A stretch of 64,000 nucleotides of DNA from Maricaulaceae bacterium EIL42A08 (GCA_024178355.1 JAMZNZ010000006.1:372001-436000); one strand, 5' to 3'; shown: positions 1-11,286, numbered from the stretch's first letter. A program made the numbers and translations. The notes: generated from the letters alone by a model not told the origin.

Positions 1-2077
1 CCGCGTCGCCGCCGCAGCGCGCAGTTCGGGCCGGCTTCCAGCTGGATTCCTGATCTATATCCACCAGCGGCACGAAAGCGTCGATCACATACATGCCCGC
101 ATGGAAGGGCGGCACGGCTTCGGTGAGGTCTGCGGCGGGGCAAGGCGGGCCGGCACCGCCTGCCGCGCCTCGTATGGCGTCCACGTCAGCGCCGATTTGC
201 GCCAGCGCCGCGTGGGGCTGGGCGGGCGTGACAAAGCCCTGGCGATAAGCCGATGCGAAAATGAAAAGCGACACAAGGAGCAAAGGCAGGCCAATGCATG
301 CGAAAGGCCGCGCCGGCCTGTAGCCGTAGCCGGTGAGCTTGAACAACAGCCAGCGGGTCACCCACCAGGCGCGGGCAAGCGCCTTTTGAATCCAGCCGCC
401 CTCCAGCGTGCGGTGCCAAACGGCGCTGTGATGGGCACCCTCCTTGGCCCTGCCAACCTCCCGCGCCTCGGCGGGGTGACCCATTTCGCGTAGCACTTTG
501 ATCAGCTGCTCATAGGGCTGGGGCTTGAACGCATCGCCCTCGCGATCCGCCTCCGGCTGGCAACCAAGCCAGGCTTTCCTGTTCGCCCAATCGGTCGGTG
601 AGCGCGAGCCCAGTCGGCCATAGGTAAAGCCGTCCAGAATGAGCTTTGCGTCTTTTTCAAGCCAGGGCTGGCCCTCCGCTGGTTGAAGCGGGGCATCATC
701 CAGAACGGCGCAGCGCGCATTGGACAGGTCCACATCGCCGGCAATGCGCGCCGGCGCACTATCGCCGCTCCATGGAATGGCGAACATCAGCGACGCGCCG
801 ATCTCAGCGCTGTCGAGGTCCAGCGCGACGCCTCCATTTGACGGCTTTAGGTGCCCGCCAGACAGGATTAAACTTCCCGCAATCCGCGCGCGCACGAAAT
901 CCACCTTGGCGCTTGCGAAGAACCCGTTGCGCAAAAACACATCCGCGCCAATCTCGGCGCAGTCGGCGTCCAGGGCGCGGCCCGTTTCCGCCTCGAACCG
1001 TCCGCCAGTATAGTCCAGCTGGCCGCGGATTTGTGAACCCCTCAAGTTAACCTCGGCGCTTGCGAAGAAGCCGTTGCGCAAAAACACATCCGCGCCGATC
1101 TCGGCGGCGTCGGCGTTCAGGGCGTTGCCCGTCTTCGCCCCGAACCGTCCGCCAGTACACACCAGCTGCCCGCGGATTTGTGAACGCTTGATACTTACCT
1201 CGGCGGCTGCGCGGAAGCCGTCGCACAAAAATACATCCGCGCCGATCTCGGCGGCGTTGGCGTTCATGGCGCAGCCGAACGTCGCCCGCAGACGCGCGCC
1301 TTGCCAGAATAGCCCGCCGCCGATGCGCACGCCACGCAAAGCGGCTTCGTGCGAATCAAGGTCCCATGCCTGAAAATCGGCTTCGACCCTGAGCCGATCG
1401 CCGGAAAGCTGACCTAGCGCCGCGCCAGCGAGGTCGAGGCCACCCAGCATGGCGCGGTCGAGGGTGAGGTTGCCAACGGGCGCGGGGGGCGTTTCCGCCC
1501 CGGGCTTGCGCGCGCCGGAGCCTCCAAAAACGCAGCCGCGCAGCAGCATCGCGCCGGGAAACCGGCCGCCGGTGAAGTTCAGATCGCCGGTGACAACCGG
1601 ACGGTTCGCGATCAAATGGTGCGCGCGCCAGTCGCATTCCGCGGTGATGCGGCGCTCGCGTTCCTCATCTTTTTGCTCTTTCGTCCAGAAGTCCGGCAGC
1701 GGCTCGAACTCCCCCATCGCCTCCATGTCCTTTTCCACGTCGGTGCGATCCACCGTCGCCAGATTGTCGGTGACCCAGTCGATCACCAGAGCCTGAGCAA
1801 GGTGGCGGCGTTTTGGATCAAGGCTATAGGCGTCAAGACGCTCGGCTTCGGCTGTCGGCGGGGTGCAGCCGCTCATATGAGCCCCTTCAACGAACAGAAT
1901 TGCGCGGATCAATTCGGCGCGGACGGTGATGGGGTCGTTTGGGTTCTTCCTGTTGGCCTTGCACCACTTTTTATGAAACACCGGCGTCCACTTCTCCCCG
2001 GCCTCCAGCGCGGCGCAGAAGCTCATTTCGCCGAGGGAACGGCGAATGCGTTTCGGGTGGGTGGACGTCTTGGCCAT
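1..2077 (-). CDS. Partial large membrane protein with 49-residue tandem repeats (pentapeptide-like, 'membrane-associated oxidoreductase' family), C-terminus off the left edge
   Basis: An uninterrupted leftward frame runs from an ATG at 2077 to the window edge, about 692 codons, so the gene is incomplete. The N-terminal part (start MAKTSTHPKRIRRSLGE) is soluble. The middle carries repeats of the type AEIGADVFLRNGFFASAEV followed by SQIRGQLDYTGGRF, recurring every 49 residues. Near the visible end are a membrane segment (PARPFACIGLPLLLVSLFIF, about 298-240) and a conserved-looking block AFVPLVDIDQESSWKP (about 75-25). This layout matches a family often annotated as pentapeptide-repeat or membrane-associated oxidoreductase in rhizobia and cyanobacteria; that annotation has no enzymology that I can see here. 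The repeats should form a right-handed beta-helix facing the cytosol, anchored by the C-terminal helix. It is divergent from obgE with 127 bp between. Function unknown. Confidence 0.75.
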   Translation of the reverse strand, partial: MAKTSTHPKRIRRSLGEMSFCAALEAGEKWTPVFHKKWCKANRKNPNDPITVRAELIRAILFVEGAHMSGCTPPTAEAERLDAYSLDPKRRHLAQALVIDWVTDNLATVDRTDVEKDMEAMGEFEPLPDFWTKEQKDEERERRITAECDWRAHHLIANRPVVTGDLNFTGGRFPGAMLLRGCVFGGSGARKPGAETPPAPVGNLTLDRAMLGGLDLAGAALGQLSGDRLRVEADFQAWDLDSHEAALRGVRIGGGLFWQGARLRATFGCAMNANAAEIGADVFLCDGFRAAAEVSIKRSQIRGQLVCTGGRFGAKTGNALNADAAEIGADVFLRNGFFASAEVNLRGSQIRGQLDYTGGRFEAETGRALDADCAEIGADVFLRNGFFASAKVDFVRARIAGSLILSGGHLKPSNGGVALDLDSAEIGASLMFAIPWSGDSAPARIAGDVDLSNARCAVLDDAPLQPAEGQPWLEKDAKLILDGFTYGRLGSRSPTDWANRKAWLGCQPEADREGDAFKPQPYEQLIKVLREMGHPAEAREVGRAKEGAHHSAVWHRTLEGGWIQKALARAWWVTRWLLFKLTGYGYRPARPFACIGLPLLLVSLFIFASAYRQGFVTPAQPHAALAQIGADVDAIRGAAGGAGPPCPAADLTEAVPPFHAGMYVIDAFVPLVDIDQESSWKPARTARCGGDA
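908..1300. repeat. 147-bp in-frame tandem repeat, about 2.7 units
   Basis: The word ggcgcttgcgaagaa at 908 recurs at 1055 and, diverged, at 1202: two steps of exactly 147 bp, or 49 codons. The first two units are nearly identical over most of their length, including the stretches encoding GADVFLRNGF and IRGQL; the third is more diverged. The DNA-level identity shows recent duplication within the host gene rather than only old protein repetition. Confidence 0.85.
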
Positions 2078-2189
2078 GGATGCTCCTCACTTACACCCCC
2101 ACGTTTCAACGCACTCCCCCGTCCGTCAAGCCGCACACCCCCATCGCGTCAAGCGCGGCCTTGCGCTATAAGGCGCGGTTCACGTTTAA

Positions 2190-4405
<2,216 letters not shown>

Positions 4406-4434
4406 GTCGTGGACTGTCAGAAGGTGTCGTATCC

Positions 4435-5034
4435 ATGGCCGCTTTGAAATCCGAGACGCTGGCCCCCGGCATGACGGTGGGGCTTTATGGCGGCAGCTTT
4501 GATCCGGTTCACACGGCCCATGTGCATGTGGCGCGCACGGCCCTGAAGCGACTGGGGCTGGACCGGGTCTGGTGGCTGCCAAGCCCGGGCAATCCGTTCA
4601 AGGCCCACCAGCCCGCCCCGCTGGACGATCGTCTTGAAGCCATTGCAGCGTGTGTGCCAGAGCCGCGTCAGGTCGTGAGCGATCTTGAGGCTCAGCTGGG
4701 ATCCAACCGCACGCTCAATCTCATCTGCTATCTCCAGGCGCGCTATCCGCAGGTGCGCTTTGTCTGGGTGATGGGCGCTGACGGGCTGCTGCAGTTTCAT
4801 CGATGGGCTGGATGGACTGAGATTGCGTCCCGGCTCCCCATCTGCGTGGTGGCAAGGCCCGGCGTTGCCATGAAGGCGCGGTTAAGTCCGGCGGCCCGTC
4901 AGATGGCCCGCGCGCGCGTCCCGGAAATCTCCGCGACAGCGTTAAAAACCCGACGCCGGGGGTGGACTTACCTGACGGAGCCGTTACACCCACACGCGTC
5001 GCGCGAGCTGCGCGGCCGCTCGCCTCAGACCTGA
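4435..5034 (+). CDS. nadD: Nicotinate-nucleotide adenylyltransferase
   Basis: 199 residues. The nucleotidyltransferase signature GLYGGSFDPVHTAH lies at about residues 16-29; VWVMGADGLLQFHRW and the C-terminal EISATALK (family ISST-x-R) are also present. It adenylates nicotinate mononucleotide to deamido-NAD. The T in HTAH replaces the commoner G of the H-x-G-H motif, a tolerated change in some NadD proteins. It follows proB after 29 bp and precedes egtD by 20 bp, in an apparent operon. The ATG at 4435 adds a short leader before the Rossmann core; no better start is visible. Confidence 0.93.
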   Translation: MAALKSETLAPGMTVGLYGGSFDPVHTAHVHVARTALKRLGLDRVWWLPSPGNPFKAHQPAPLDDRLEAIAACVPEPRQVVSDLEAQLGSNRTLNLICYLQARYPQVRFVWVMGADGLLQFHRWAGWTEIASRLPICVVARPGVAMKARLSPAARQMARARVPEISATALKTRRRGWTYLTEPLHPHASRELRGRSPQT

Positions 5035-5054
5035 AGCAACCCAAAGAGCCTTCC

Positions 5055-6050
5055 ATGACCGACGCGACCCAGAACGCAGACGGTGGGCTCGCCTTCTTTG
5101 AAGACCTTCACCCGCCCGAAGGCGACTTCAAGGCTGATGTTCTGGCCGGGCTTTCAAAGCCGCAGAAGACGCTTGATGCCAAGTATTTCTACGATGCGGC
5201 AGGCTCTGAGATTTTTGACGCTATTACCGAAGCTCCCGAATATTATCTCACGCGTACAGAGCTGGCTCTTCTTGATGAGATTGCGCCGAAACTGCGTGCT
5301 AGGGCAGGCGTTGGCGCTGTGGTGCTGGAGCCGGGGGCCGGATCCAGCGTGAAAGTCCGCAAGCTTATCGATGCGCTGGAGGCCCCCGCCGCCTATGTGG
5401 GCATGGATATCTCGGGCGAGCATGTGAAATCAGCCTGCGCGGCGATTGCAGCAGATTATCCAGGCCTGACCGTCGGCGCGGTGTGCCACGATTTTACGCA
5501 AGAGATTGATCTGTCGGCCCTGCCTCTACCCAGCGGCAAGCGGGTGGTGTTCTTTCCCGGCTCCACTATCGGCAATTTTGAACTCAGCGGGGCGCAGGCC
5601 CTGCTCGAGGTCCTGCGGGACTATTTGCGTCCGGGCGACGGTCTCCTGATTGGTGTTGATCTGCGCAAGGACGGCGCGACGCTGGAGGCGGCCTATGATG
5701 ACGCGGGCGGCGTCACGGCTGAATTCAATTACAATCTGGTGCGCCGGATCAACACCGAGCTTGGCGGGACCATCGATCCTGAAGCCCTGCTCTACCGCGC
5801 CCACTGGAATCCCTATCGCTCGCGGGTGGAAATGTATCTACAGGCGAAGCGGGACATGGATTTTACTGTTGCGGATCAGGACTTTGTTCTTCGCGAGCAT
5901 GAAACAATTCATACCGAGAACTCTCACAAATTCACGATTTCGACCTTCCAGGACCTGGCATTGCGAGCGGGATTGAAGGCGGTGGATGTGTGGACGGACG
6001 CCACTGAAGCCTTCTCCATTCACTGGCTCGAAGTTCTCGGCGAACCGTGA
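5055..6050 (+). CDS. egtD: L-histidine N-alpha-methyltransferase (EgtD)
   Basis: 331 residues from the ATG at 5055 (MTDATQNADGG). An open frame continues 31 codons upstream into nadD but is not family-like. Diagnostic blocks are KYFYDAAGSEIFDAITEAPE, YYLTRTE, the SAM site VLEPGAGSSVKV, VGMDIS, FFPGSTIGNF and, near the end, ENSHKFTISTFQDLA. EgtD trimethylates histidine to hercynine, the first step of ergothioneine synthesis. No egtB, egtC or egtE homologue is in this window, so whether the full pathway exists is unknown. It sits in the middle of a core operon between nadD and rsfS, which I do not regard as a standard position. Confidence 0.9.
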   Translation: MTDATQNADGGLAFFEDLHPPEGDFKADVLAGLSKPQKTLDAKYFYDAAGSEIFDAITEAPEYYLTRTELALLDEIAPKLRARAGVGAVVLEPGAGSSVKVRKLIDALEAPAAYVGMDISGEHVKSACAAIAADYPGLTVGAVCHDFTQEIDLSALPLPSGKRVVFFPGSTIGNFELSGAQALLEVLRDYLRPGDGLLIGVDLRKDGATLEAAYDDAGGVTAEFNYNLVRRINTELGGTIDPEALLYRAHWNPYRSRVEMYLQAKRDMDFTVADQDFVLREHETIHTENSHKFTISTFQDLALRAGLKAVDVWTDATEAFSIHWLEVLGEP

Positions 6051-6144
6051 TACAGAAGACTTCGGTTTGATAAAGGGAGACCGGACGCTGTCCACCGAAT
6101 TGCAAAGCCGTCAGGCTGATGACGTCGCGACCACAGATGTTCTG

Positions 6145-6483
6145 ATGAGCACCGAAGCGCTTGAGGAACTGGTTCTGGCCACGCTGGATGATGACAAGGC
6201 TGAAAATGTCATCTCTATCGATCTGGAGGGTAAATCCTCAGTCACTGACATCATGGTCATCGCCTCAGGACGATCGAACCGCCATGTTGGCGCTATCGCT
6301 GACCACCTTCTCAAAAAGCTCAAGGACGCTGGCCACGGTCGCGCCAAAGTCGAGGGTCTGAAGACCTGCGACTGGGTGCTGATCGATGCTGGGGACGTGA
6401 TCGTGCATATTTTCCGCCCGGAAGTGCGCGAATTCTACGATCTTGAGAAAATGTGGTCCGTGGCCCCAGGCGGCGCGGCGTAA
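6145..6483 (+). CDS. rsfS: Ribosomal silencing factor RsfS
   Basis: 112 residues from the ATG at 6145, which puts the start (MSTEALEELVLATLDDDKAE) where family members normally begin. The frame is open further upstream; a TTG at 6100 or a CTG at 6088, seven bases behind an AGGGAGA at 6074-6080, are alternatives that would add 15-19 residues. Conserved DIMVIASGRSNRHV and WVLIDAGDVIVHIF identify the Iojap/RsfS fold. RsfS binds uL14 and blocks subunit joining when nutrients are short. It lies between egtD and rlmH; nadD-rsfS-rlmH is a widespread order, here split by egtD. Confidence 0.92.
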   Translation: MSTEALEELVLATLDDDKAENVISIDLEGKSSVTDIMVIASGRSNRHVGAIADHLLKKLKDAGHGRAKVEGLKTCDWVLIDAGDVIVHIFRPEVREFYDLEKMWSVAPGGAA

Positions 6484-6494
6484 CACGTCAGGAC

Positions 6495-6968
6495 GTGCGC
6501 GCTGAAATTCGCGCCATCGGCCGGATGAAATCCGGGCCCGAGCGCTCGCTTGTCGATGATTATCTGGAGCGCGCTACGGTGCTTGGCCGCAGCCATGGGC
6601 TCGGACCGGTCACAGAGCGCGAGATTGATCCAAGGTCGTTAAAGGACAAAGCCTCAGAGACCGAGGCTCTGATCGCAGAGCTGAGCCCGGGAGCGCTGGT
6701 TTTTGCGCTGGATGAAACCGGAAAGTCGATGACGTCCATGGCGATCTCCAAAGTGATGGAAACGGCGCGCGATGATGGCGTGCGCGATGCAGTCTTTCTG
6801 ATCGGTGGGGCGGATGGCCATGCGCGCCACTTGTTGCCACCTGGCGCACGACTACTTGCCTTTGGCGCGGCGACCTTTCCCCATAAGCTGGTTCGCGCCA
6901 TGGTGGCCGAACAGATTTACCGCGCCGTGTCGCTGATTGCCGGCACGCCCTATCACCGCGAGGGATGA
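6495..6968 (+). CDS. rlmH: 23S rRNA pseudouridine-1915 N3-methyltransferase
   Basis: 157 residues from a GTG at 6495 (reads MRAEIRAIGRMKSGPE), which matches the usual family start and length of 155-160; an upstream GTG at 6453 would overlap rsfS by 31 bases. The SPOUT knot is represented by FLIGGADGH and the C-terminal HKLVRAMVAEQIYRA. It methylates pseudouridine 1915 in helix 69 of 23S rRNA in assembled 70S ribosomes. The stop overlaps the start of the next gene (ATGATG), so the two are coupled. Confidence 0.93.
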   Translation: MRAEIRAIGRMKSGPERSLVDDYLERATVLGRSHGLGPVTEREIDPRSLKDKASETEALIAELSPGALVFALDETGKSMTSMAISKVMETARDDGVRDAVFLIGGADGHARHLLPPGARLLAFGAATFPHKLVRAMVAEQIYRAVSLIAGTPYHREG

Positions 6969-8203
6969 TGCTTGCTGCCTTGCTCGCTGCTGCCGCCCTG
7001 ATCCAGCAGGCCCCCGATCCAGACGAGATCGAGGCGCTGGAGGATGAGGCGGTTGAGATGAGCGAAGCGGCGCGCGCTCGCGAGCTGGAAGCTGAAGCCA
7101 TCCGCGCCGAAATCGCCCAGCTTCAACGCCGCCTGGTGGATGCCGGCGACCGGGTGCGCGTGCGCGAGGCAGAAGCCAATGCCGCCGTCACCCAACTTGA
7201 AGCGCTGGAAGCTGAAGAAGCGGTGTTGTTAAGCCGTCTGTCGGCTGAGCAGGCGGGTTTGGCGCGTGTGCTGGCGGCACTGCAGCGTATTGAGCTTGCC
7301 GATCCGCCTGCGCTGGCGGTCAATCCGGACGACGCGACCGAAGGCGCGCGGGCCGCAGGCCTGCTCGCTCAGATCGCGCCAGAGCTGGAACGGCGCGCCG
7401 CATCTGTTCGCACACGCCTGGCTGAACTCGAAGCCCTTCGTGAACGCTTGTCGGGCCAGGCTGAAGCGGTGGGCGATGCCCGAGAGCGCCTCGCCAATAC
7501 CCGTGAAGAGGTAGAAGCCCTGATTGAAGAGCGCCGGGCGGCTGAAGCGCGGCTGCGTGCGGAGTCCGATGACCTGGCTGAACGAGCCGAGGCGATAGCC
7601 GCACGGGCCGGAAGCCTGCGAGAGCTTCTGGCTGAGATTCGGCGCTATGCGGCAGTCGAGCCCAGGCTCGCTCCGCGCCCGGCGGTTCCAGATGATCTGA
7701 ATACCGATCCGGTGCCACGTCTGCGTCCTGAGCGTTTGCCACCGGGTGTGCTGGTTAGTGCGCGGCCTCTGGACGGCCCGATGGACACGCTGCGCTTTGC
7801 CGACATGCGTGGGCGCTTAAGTCCGCCGGCATTGGGAGAGCTGAGGATCGGGGCTGGCGCGCGCGGTCCAGATGGTGTTCAGCGCGATGGCGTCTGGTTC
7901 CAGACTGGTGCCCGCGGACAGGTCAGTGCGCCCTTCGATGGCCGGGTGGTTTATGCGCGTCCCTTTGGCGGTCTCGACAATGTGATCATGATTACCACGC
8001 CAGATGACTACACTTTAATTTTGGGCGGCATGGCTTTGGTCTATGTCAATGAGGGACAATCGCTACTGGCCGGAGAACCGGTCGGGGTGATGCCAGACCG
8101 TGCCAATCCGGCTCCGATGCTCTACTTTGGGATTGCACGCGGGACAAATGCCGTGGACCCTGAGGACTGGCTTCGGCCCGAATTTCGCAGGGGACAAGGC
8201 TAG
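6965..8203 (+). CDS. EnvC-like murein hydrolase activator (degenerate LytM/M23 domain)
   Basis: 412 residues. A short hydrophobic N-terminus (LAALLAAAALIQQ) looks like a signal peptide. Residues about 20-230 are long charged heptad stretches, a coiled coil. The C-terminal LytM domain (about 300-405) reads GVWFQTGARGQVSAPFDG, GGLDNVIMITT, then TLILGGM and MLYFGIARGTN. The metal ligands of active M23 peptidases (H-x-H and the N-terminal H/D) are missing, as in EnvC and NlpD, which activate amidases instead of cutting peptidoglycan. Inferred role: periplasmic activator of septal or general amidases. The order with ctpA, the divergent deacetylase and rppH looks like one operon. Confidence 0.88.
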   Translation: MMLAALLAAAALIQQAPDPDEIEALEDEAVEMSEAARARELEAEAIRAEIAQLQRRLVDAGDRVRVREAEANAAVTQLEALEAEEAVLLSRLSAEQAGLARVLAALQRIELADPPALAVNPDDATEGARAAGLLAQIAPELERRAASVRTRLAELEALRERLSGQAEAVGDARERLANTREEVEALIEERRAAEARLRAESDDLAERAEAIAARAGSLRELLAEIRRYAAVEPRLAPRPAVPDDLNTDPVPRLRPERLPPGVLVSARPLDGPMDTLRFADMRGRLSPPALGELRIGAGARGPDGVQRDGVWFQTGARGQVSAPFDGRVVYARPFGGLDNVIMITTPDDYTLILGGMALVYVNEGQSLLAGEPVGVMPDRANPAPMLYFGIARGTNAVDPEDWLRPEFRRGQG

Positions 8204-8238
8204 GTTCACGTCCTGAGGGCGGATTAAGGATAAGAAAC

Positions 8239-9543
8239 ATGCGCTTGCACATTATCGCATCAGCCGTGGCGTTCGGAATTGGGGCAGCGGCCCTGGCCGT
8301 TTCTGCTGAAGGGGACGACCGCGCTCGGGAAGAAACCTTCCGGCAGCTGGAGCTGTTTGGTGATGTTCTGTCGCGTGTTGAAGCTGATTATGTGACCGAG
8401 CCGGACAAGGCTGAACTGATCGAGAGCGCCATTGAGGGCATGCTCCGCTCGCTCGACCCGCACTCGTCCTACCTGCCGCCGGAAGCTTTTCAGGAGATGC
8501 AGGTCTCCACGAGTGGCGAATATGGCGGCATCGGGATCGAGATCACCATCCGCAACGACATGGTGACCGTGATTTCGCCCATCGCCGACACGCCGGGCGA
8601 GCGTGCTGGCGTTGAGTCTGGCGATGTGATCCTCGCCGTTGAAGGCGAGTCCATGCTGGGCGCTGACAGCTCTGACGTGGTGGAGCGCGTGCGCGGTCCC
8701 GTCGGTGAGCCGGTGACCATCACCTTTGGCCGCGAAGGTATGGACCCGTTCGACGTCACCATCGTGCGCGACATCATCGAAGTGCGCTCGGCCCTGTGGC
8801 GTATGGAAGGTGAGGACATGGACGTGCCTTACCTGCGCATCACGACCTTTAACGAACACACCACCGAGAACGCCGTAACAGGTCTTCGCGATCTGGCCGA
8901 AGCCAGCGGCGGTGAAATCCCAGGTCTGATCCTTGATCTGCGCTCCAACCCGGGCGGTCTGCTGGAGCAGTCGGTGACGGTCTCCAGCCTCTTTCTGTCT
9001 GGCGGTGAGGTGGTGTCCACCCGCGGCCGCGATCCGCGCGACACCATGCGCTACAACGCAGAGCCGGGTGATATGCTGAATGGTGCGCCCATTGTGGTGC
9101 TGATCAATGGCGGTTCGGCCAGCGCATCCGAGATTGTCACCGGTGCCCTTCAGGATCGCCAGCGCGCAACCATTGTGGGCATGACCAGCTTTGGTAAGGG
9201 CTCCATGCAGACCGTAGTGCCGCTGCGCGGGGGCCGAGATGGGGCGCTGCGCCTGACCACGGCGCGCTACTACACGCCCGCCGGTCGCACCATCCAGGCC
9301 ACCGGTATCGAGCCGGACATCGCGATCGCCGCACGCCGCATCGATCTTGACGGACCGCAGCGCTTCACTGAAGCCGATCTGCGCAATTCGCTGGAAAACG
9401 AAACCGGTGTGGAGCGTGAGGAGCTGGATGAGACGATCATCGAGCAGCCGCCGGAGGACTGGGATATGTCTCAGGACTACCAGCTGCATCGCGCGATCGA
9501 GATCCTGCGCTCGCAGATGGAAAGCCAGCAGGCCCGTCTGTAG
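8239..9543 (+). CDS. ctpA: S41 carboxy-terminal processing protease
   Basis: 434 residues. A signal peptide covers about 1-23 (MRLHIIASAVAFGIGAAALA). A PDZ domain spans about 95-165 (GGIGIEI, GVESGDVILAVEGE). The peptidase core has LRSNPGGLLEQ, then GGSASASEI with the likely nucleophile Ser295 and the base Lys320 in SFGKGSMQT; the 25-residue spacing agrees with Prc/CtpA enzymes. It acts in the periplasm, cutting non-polar C-termini; in other proteobacteria CtpA with an adaptor degrades peptidoglycan hydrolases. It lies 35 bp after the EnvC-like gene. All catalytic residues are present. Confidence 0.95.
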   Translation: MRLHIIASAVAFGIGAAALAVSAEGDDRAREETFRQLELFGDVLSRVEADYVTEPDKAELIESAIEGMLRSLDPHSSYLPPEAFQEMQVSTSGEYGGIGIEITIRNDMVTVISPIADTPGERAGVESGDVILAVEGESMLGADSSDVVERVRGPVGEPVTITFGREGMDPFDVTIVRDIIEVRSALWRMEGEDMDVPYLRITTFNEHTTENAVTGLRDLAEASGGEIPGLILDLRSNPGGLLEQSVTVSSLFLSGGEVVSTRGRDPRDTMRYNAEPGDMLNGAPIVVLINGGSASASEIVTGALQDRQRATIVGMTSFGKGSMQTVVPLRGGRDGALRLTTARYYTPAGRTIQATGIEPDIAIAARRIDLDGPQRFTEADLRNSLENETGVEREELDETIIEQPPEDWDMSQDYQLHRAIEILRSQMESQQARL

Positions 9544-9558
9544 GCGTTACCCATCTCG

Positions 9559-9573
9559 TTAACGATTCTTTAC
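9559..9573. promoter_or_regulatory. CtrA-like box overlapping a GANTC site
   Basis: TTAA, seven bases, then TTAC: seven of eight positions of the CtrA consensus TTAA-N7-TTAA. A GATTC (CcrM methylation site) lies inside the spacer at 9564-9568. It sits between the ctpA stop and the deacetylase start, 71 bp before the ATG. One near-match is weak evidence by itself. Confidence 0.35.
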
Positions 9574-9643
9574 CGTAGCCTGAGCGACGTTTGAGGCTGA
9601 TTCGTGTGCGCGTGTGCGCATGCTCCAGCCATGAACCGTCGCC

Positions 9644-10792
9644 ATGCCCGGACCTGCTCGCTCTTCATCTCCCCTGCGCACGCCGCTTATGGCGGGGCTG
9701 GGCGCAGCTGTGGTCATGGCGGGCGGTGCCGTGGGGCTTGCCTGGCTGTCTGGTGCTGAGCCTCAACCGGTTAGCGCCAGCGTGGACATCGCCCAGCCTG
9801 AGCCGGTGGTGCTGGCCTCGGCTGAAATCGAAGCGCCCGCTGATCCCTTCGCCAATGCGCCCACCGATGATGTGACGCTGCCGGGTGTGACAGAGACCGA
9901 AACCGCGCTGGCTGCGCCTGCACCAGCACCTACGCCGGTTCCAACCCCGCGCGAAACGCCGGTGCGTTCAGGACCACAGGCCCCGCTGCCGGGTCTGTTT
10001 GAAGCCGGTCCTGGGGGAGCACCGGTTCCGATTATTGCCGCCGACGGCACCCGGCCGGATGCTGCCTATGCGGCATCTTTCGATGACACGCCCGGTGCGC
10101 CGACCATCGCCGTGGTTGTTGGCGGGCTTGGCCTGTCAGAGCGCCTGACCGAGCGCGCGATTGAAACGCTGCCCGCAGAAGTCACGCTCAGCTTTGCGGC
10201 CTATTCAGAAAACCTCCAGATGTGGATCGACCGGGCTCGCGCCGATGGCCATGAGGTGCTGATCGAGCTGCCGATGGAGCCGTTTGATTATCCCAATAAT
10301 GACCCTGGCCCGCACACGCTGCTGGCCGATGCCGGAATGTCGGAGAATGATCGCCGCCTGATGTGGCTGCTGTCGCGCGCGTCGGGCTATGCCGGGGTGG
10401 CCAACTATCTCGGGGCCCGTCTGGGCGCGGAGCGTGCGGCGCTCACCCATATCTTTGGTCAGCTGGAAGCCCGCGGCCTGTCCATCTACCACGATGGGGC
10501 GGGGCGCCGCGTCGTGCTGGAGGCGGCTGCCAGCCAGTCCGATGCTCGTGTCGCGATTGCCGACCGGGTGATTGATGCCGATCCTGATCCCGATGCGGTG
10601 GATCGCCGCCTGCTGGAACTGGAAGCCCTCGCGCTTCAAAACGGCAATGCGCTGGGCCATGGCTTTGCCTATCCAGCCACGGTCGACACGGTGGCTCTAT
10701 GGGCTGAAGCGCTCGCCGCGCGCGGCTATCAGCTGGCCCCGGCCAGCGTGCTGATGGAACGTCGCCAGGCCCGCGAAGAGCCGGAAACATGA
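9644..10792 (+). CDS. Divergent polysaccharide deacetylase (YibQ/DUF610 family)
   Basis: 382 residues. An N-terminal membrane anchor (about 13-36, LMAGLGAAVVMAGGAVGLAW) is followed by a Pro/Ala-rich linker to about residue 130. The C-terminal domain begins at TIAVVVGGLGLSERLTERAI and includes HEVLIELPMEPFDYPNNDPG and GVANYLGARLGAE, hallmarks of the divergent polysaccharide deacetylase family found beside envC-ctpA-rppH in many proteobacteria. Typical metal-binding histidines of true deacetylases are not evident, so catalysis is uncertain. The stop overlaps rppH (ATGA). Inferred envelope role from neighbours only. Confidence 0.88.
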   Translation: MPGPARSSSPLRTPLMAGLGAAVVMAGGAVGLAWLSGAEPQPVSASVDIAQPEPVVLASAEIEAPADPFANAPTDDVTLPGVTETETALAAPAPAPTPVPTPRETPVRSGPQAPLPGLFEAGPGGAPVPIIAADGTRPDAAYAASFDDTPGAPTIAVVVGGLGLSERLTERAIETLPAEVTLSFAAYSENLQMWIDRARADGHEVLIELPMEPFDYPNNDPGPHTLLADAGMSENDRRLMWLLSRASGYAGVANYLGARLGAERAALTHIFGQLEARGLSIYHDGAGRRVVLEAAASQSDARVAIADRVIDADPDPDAVDRRLLELEALALQNGNALGHGFAYPATVDTVALWAEALAARGYQLAPASVLMERRQAREEPET

Positions 10793-11286
10793 GCGACGGT
10801 CACGGGACCGAGCCCTTCCCCGAACACCGCCCCAATGTGGGCCTTGTCCTGTTTAACGGGGCGGGCAAAGTCTGGCTCGGCAAGCGCTACGCCCAGGGCG
10901 GCGACTATTGCTGGCAATTTCCCCAAGGTGGCATAGACCCCGGCGAGGACCCGGAGGCTGCGGGCCTGCGCGAGCTCTACGAGGAAACCGGCATTACCGA
11001 AGACCTTGTTGAGCCGCTTGGCACCATTGAGGACTGGATTGCCTACGACTTCCCGCCTGAAGTGCTGGGTCAGCGCCGCAAGAACCGCTGGAAGGGCCAG
11101 AAACAGCGCTGGTTCGCCTACCGCTTCATCGGCACCGACACCTGCTTTGACCTCAAGGCTGTCCCGCCCCAGGAATTTGAAGCCTTCAAATGGGTGGAGT
11201 TAAGCTCCGTCCCGGAGCTCATCATTCCGTGGAAGCGGGAGGTGTATGAGCAGGTCGCTGAGGCGTTTGCGGGGCTGGCGGGTTAG
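10789..11286 (+). CDS. rppH: RNA pyrophosphohydrolase (Nudix)
   Basis: 165 residues, starting inside the ATGA overlap with the previous gene. The N-terminal PNVGLVLFN and WQFPQGGIDPGEDP lead into the Nudix box with REL-x-EE at residues 61-66. The C-terminal EFEAFKWVELSSVPELIIPWKREVY is typical of RppH/NudH. It removes pyrophosphate from triphosphorylated 5' ends of RNA, starting RNase E-dependent decay. It is last in the rightward string that began at obgE. Its stop overlaps by four bases the stop of the convergent lipoprotein gene. Confidence 0.94.
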   Translation: MSDGHGTEPFPEHRPNVGLVLFNGAGKVWLGKRYAQGGDYCWQFPQGGIDPGEDPEAAGLRELYEETGITEDLVEPLGTIEDWIAYDFPPEVLGQRRKNRWKGQKQRWFAYRFIGTDTCFDLKAVPPQEFEAFKWVELSSVPELIIPWKREVYEQVAEAFAGLAG

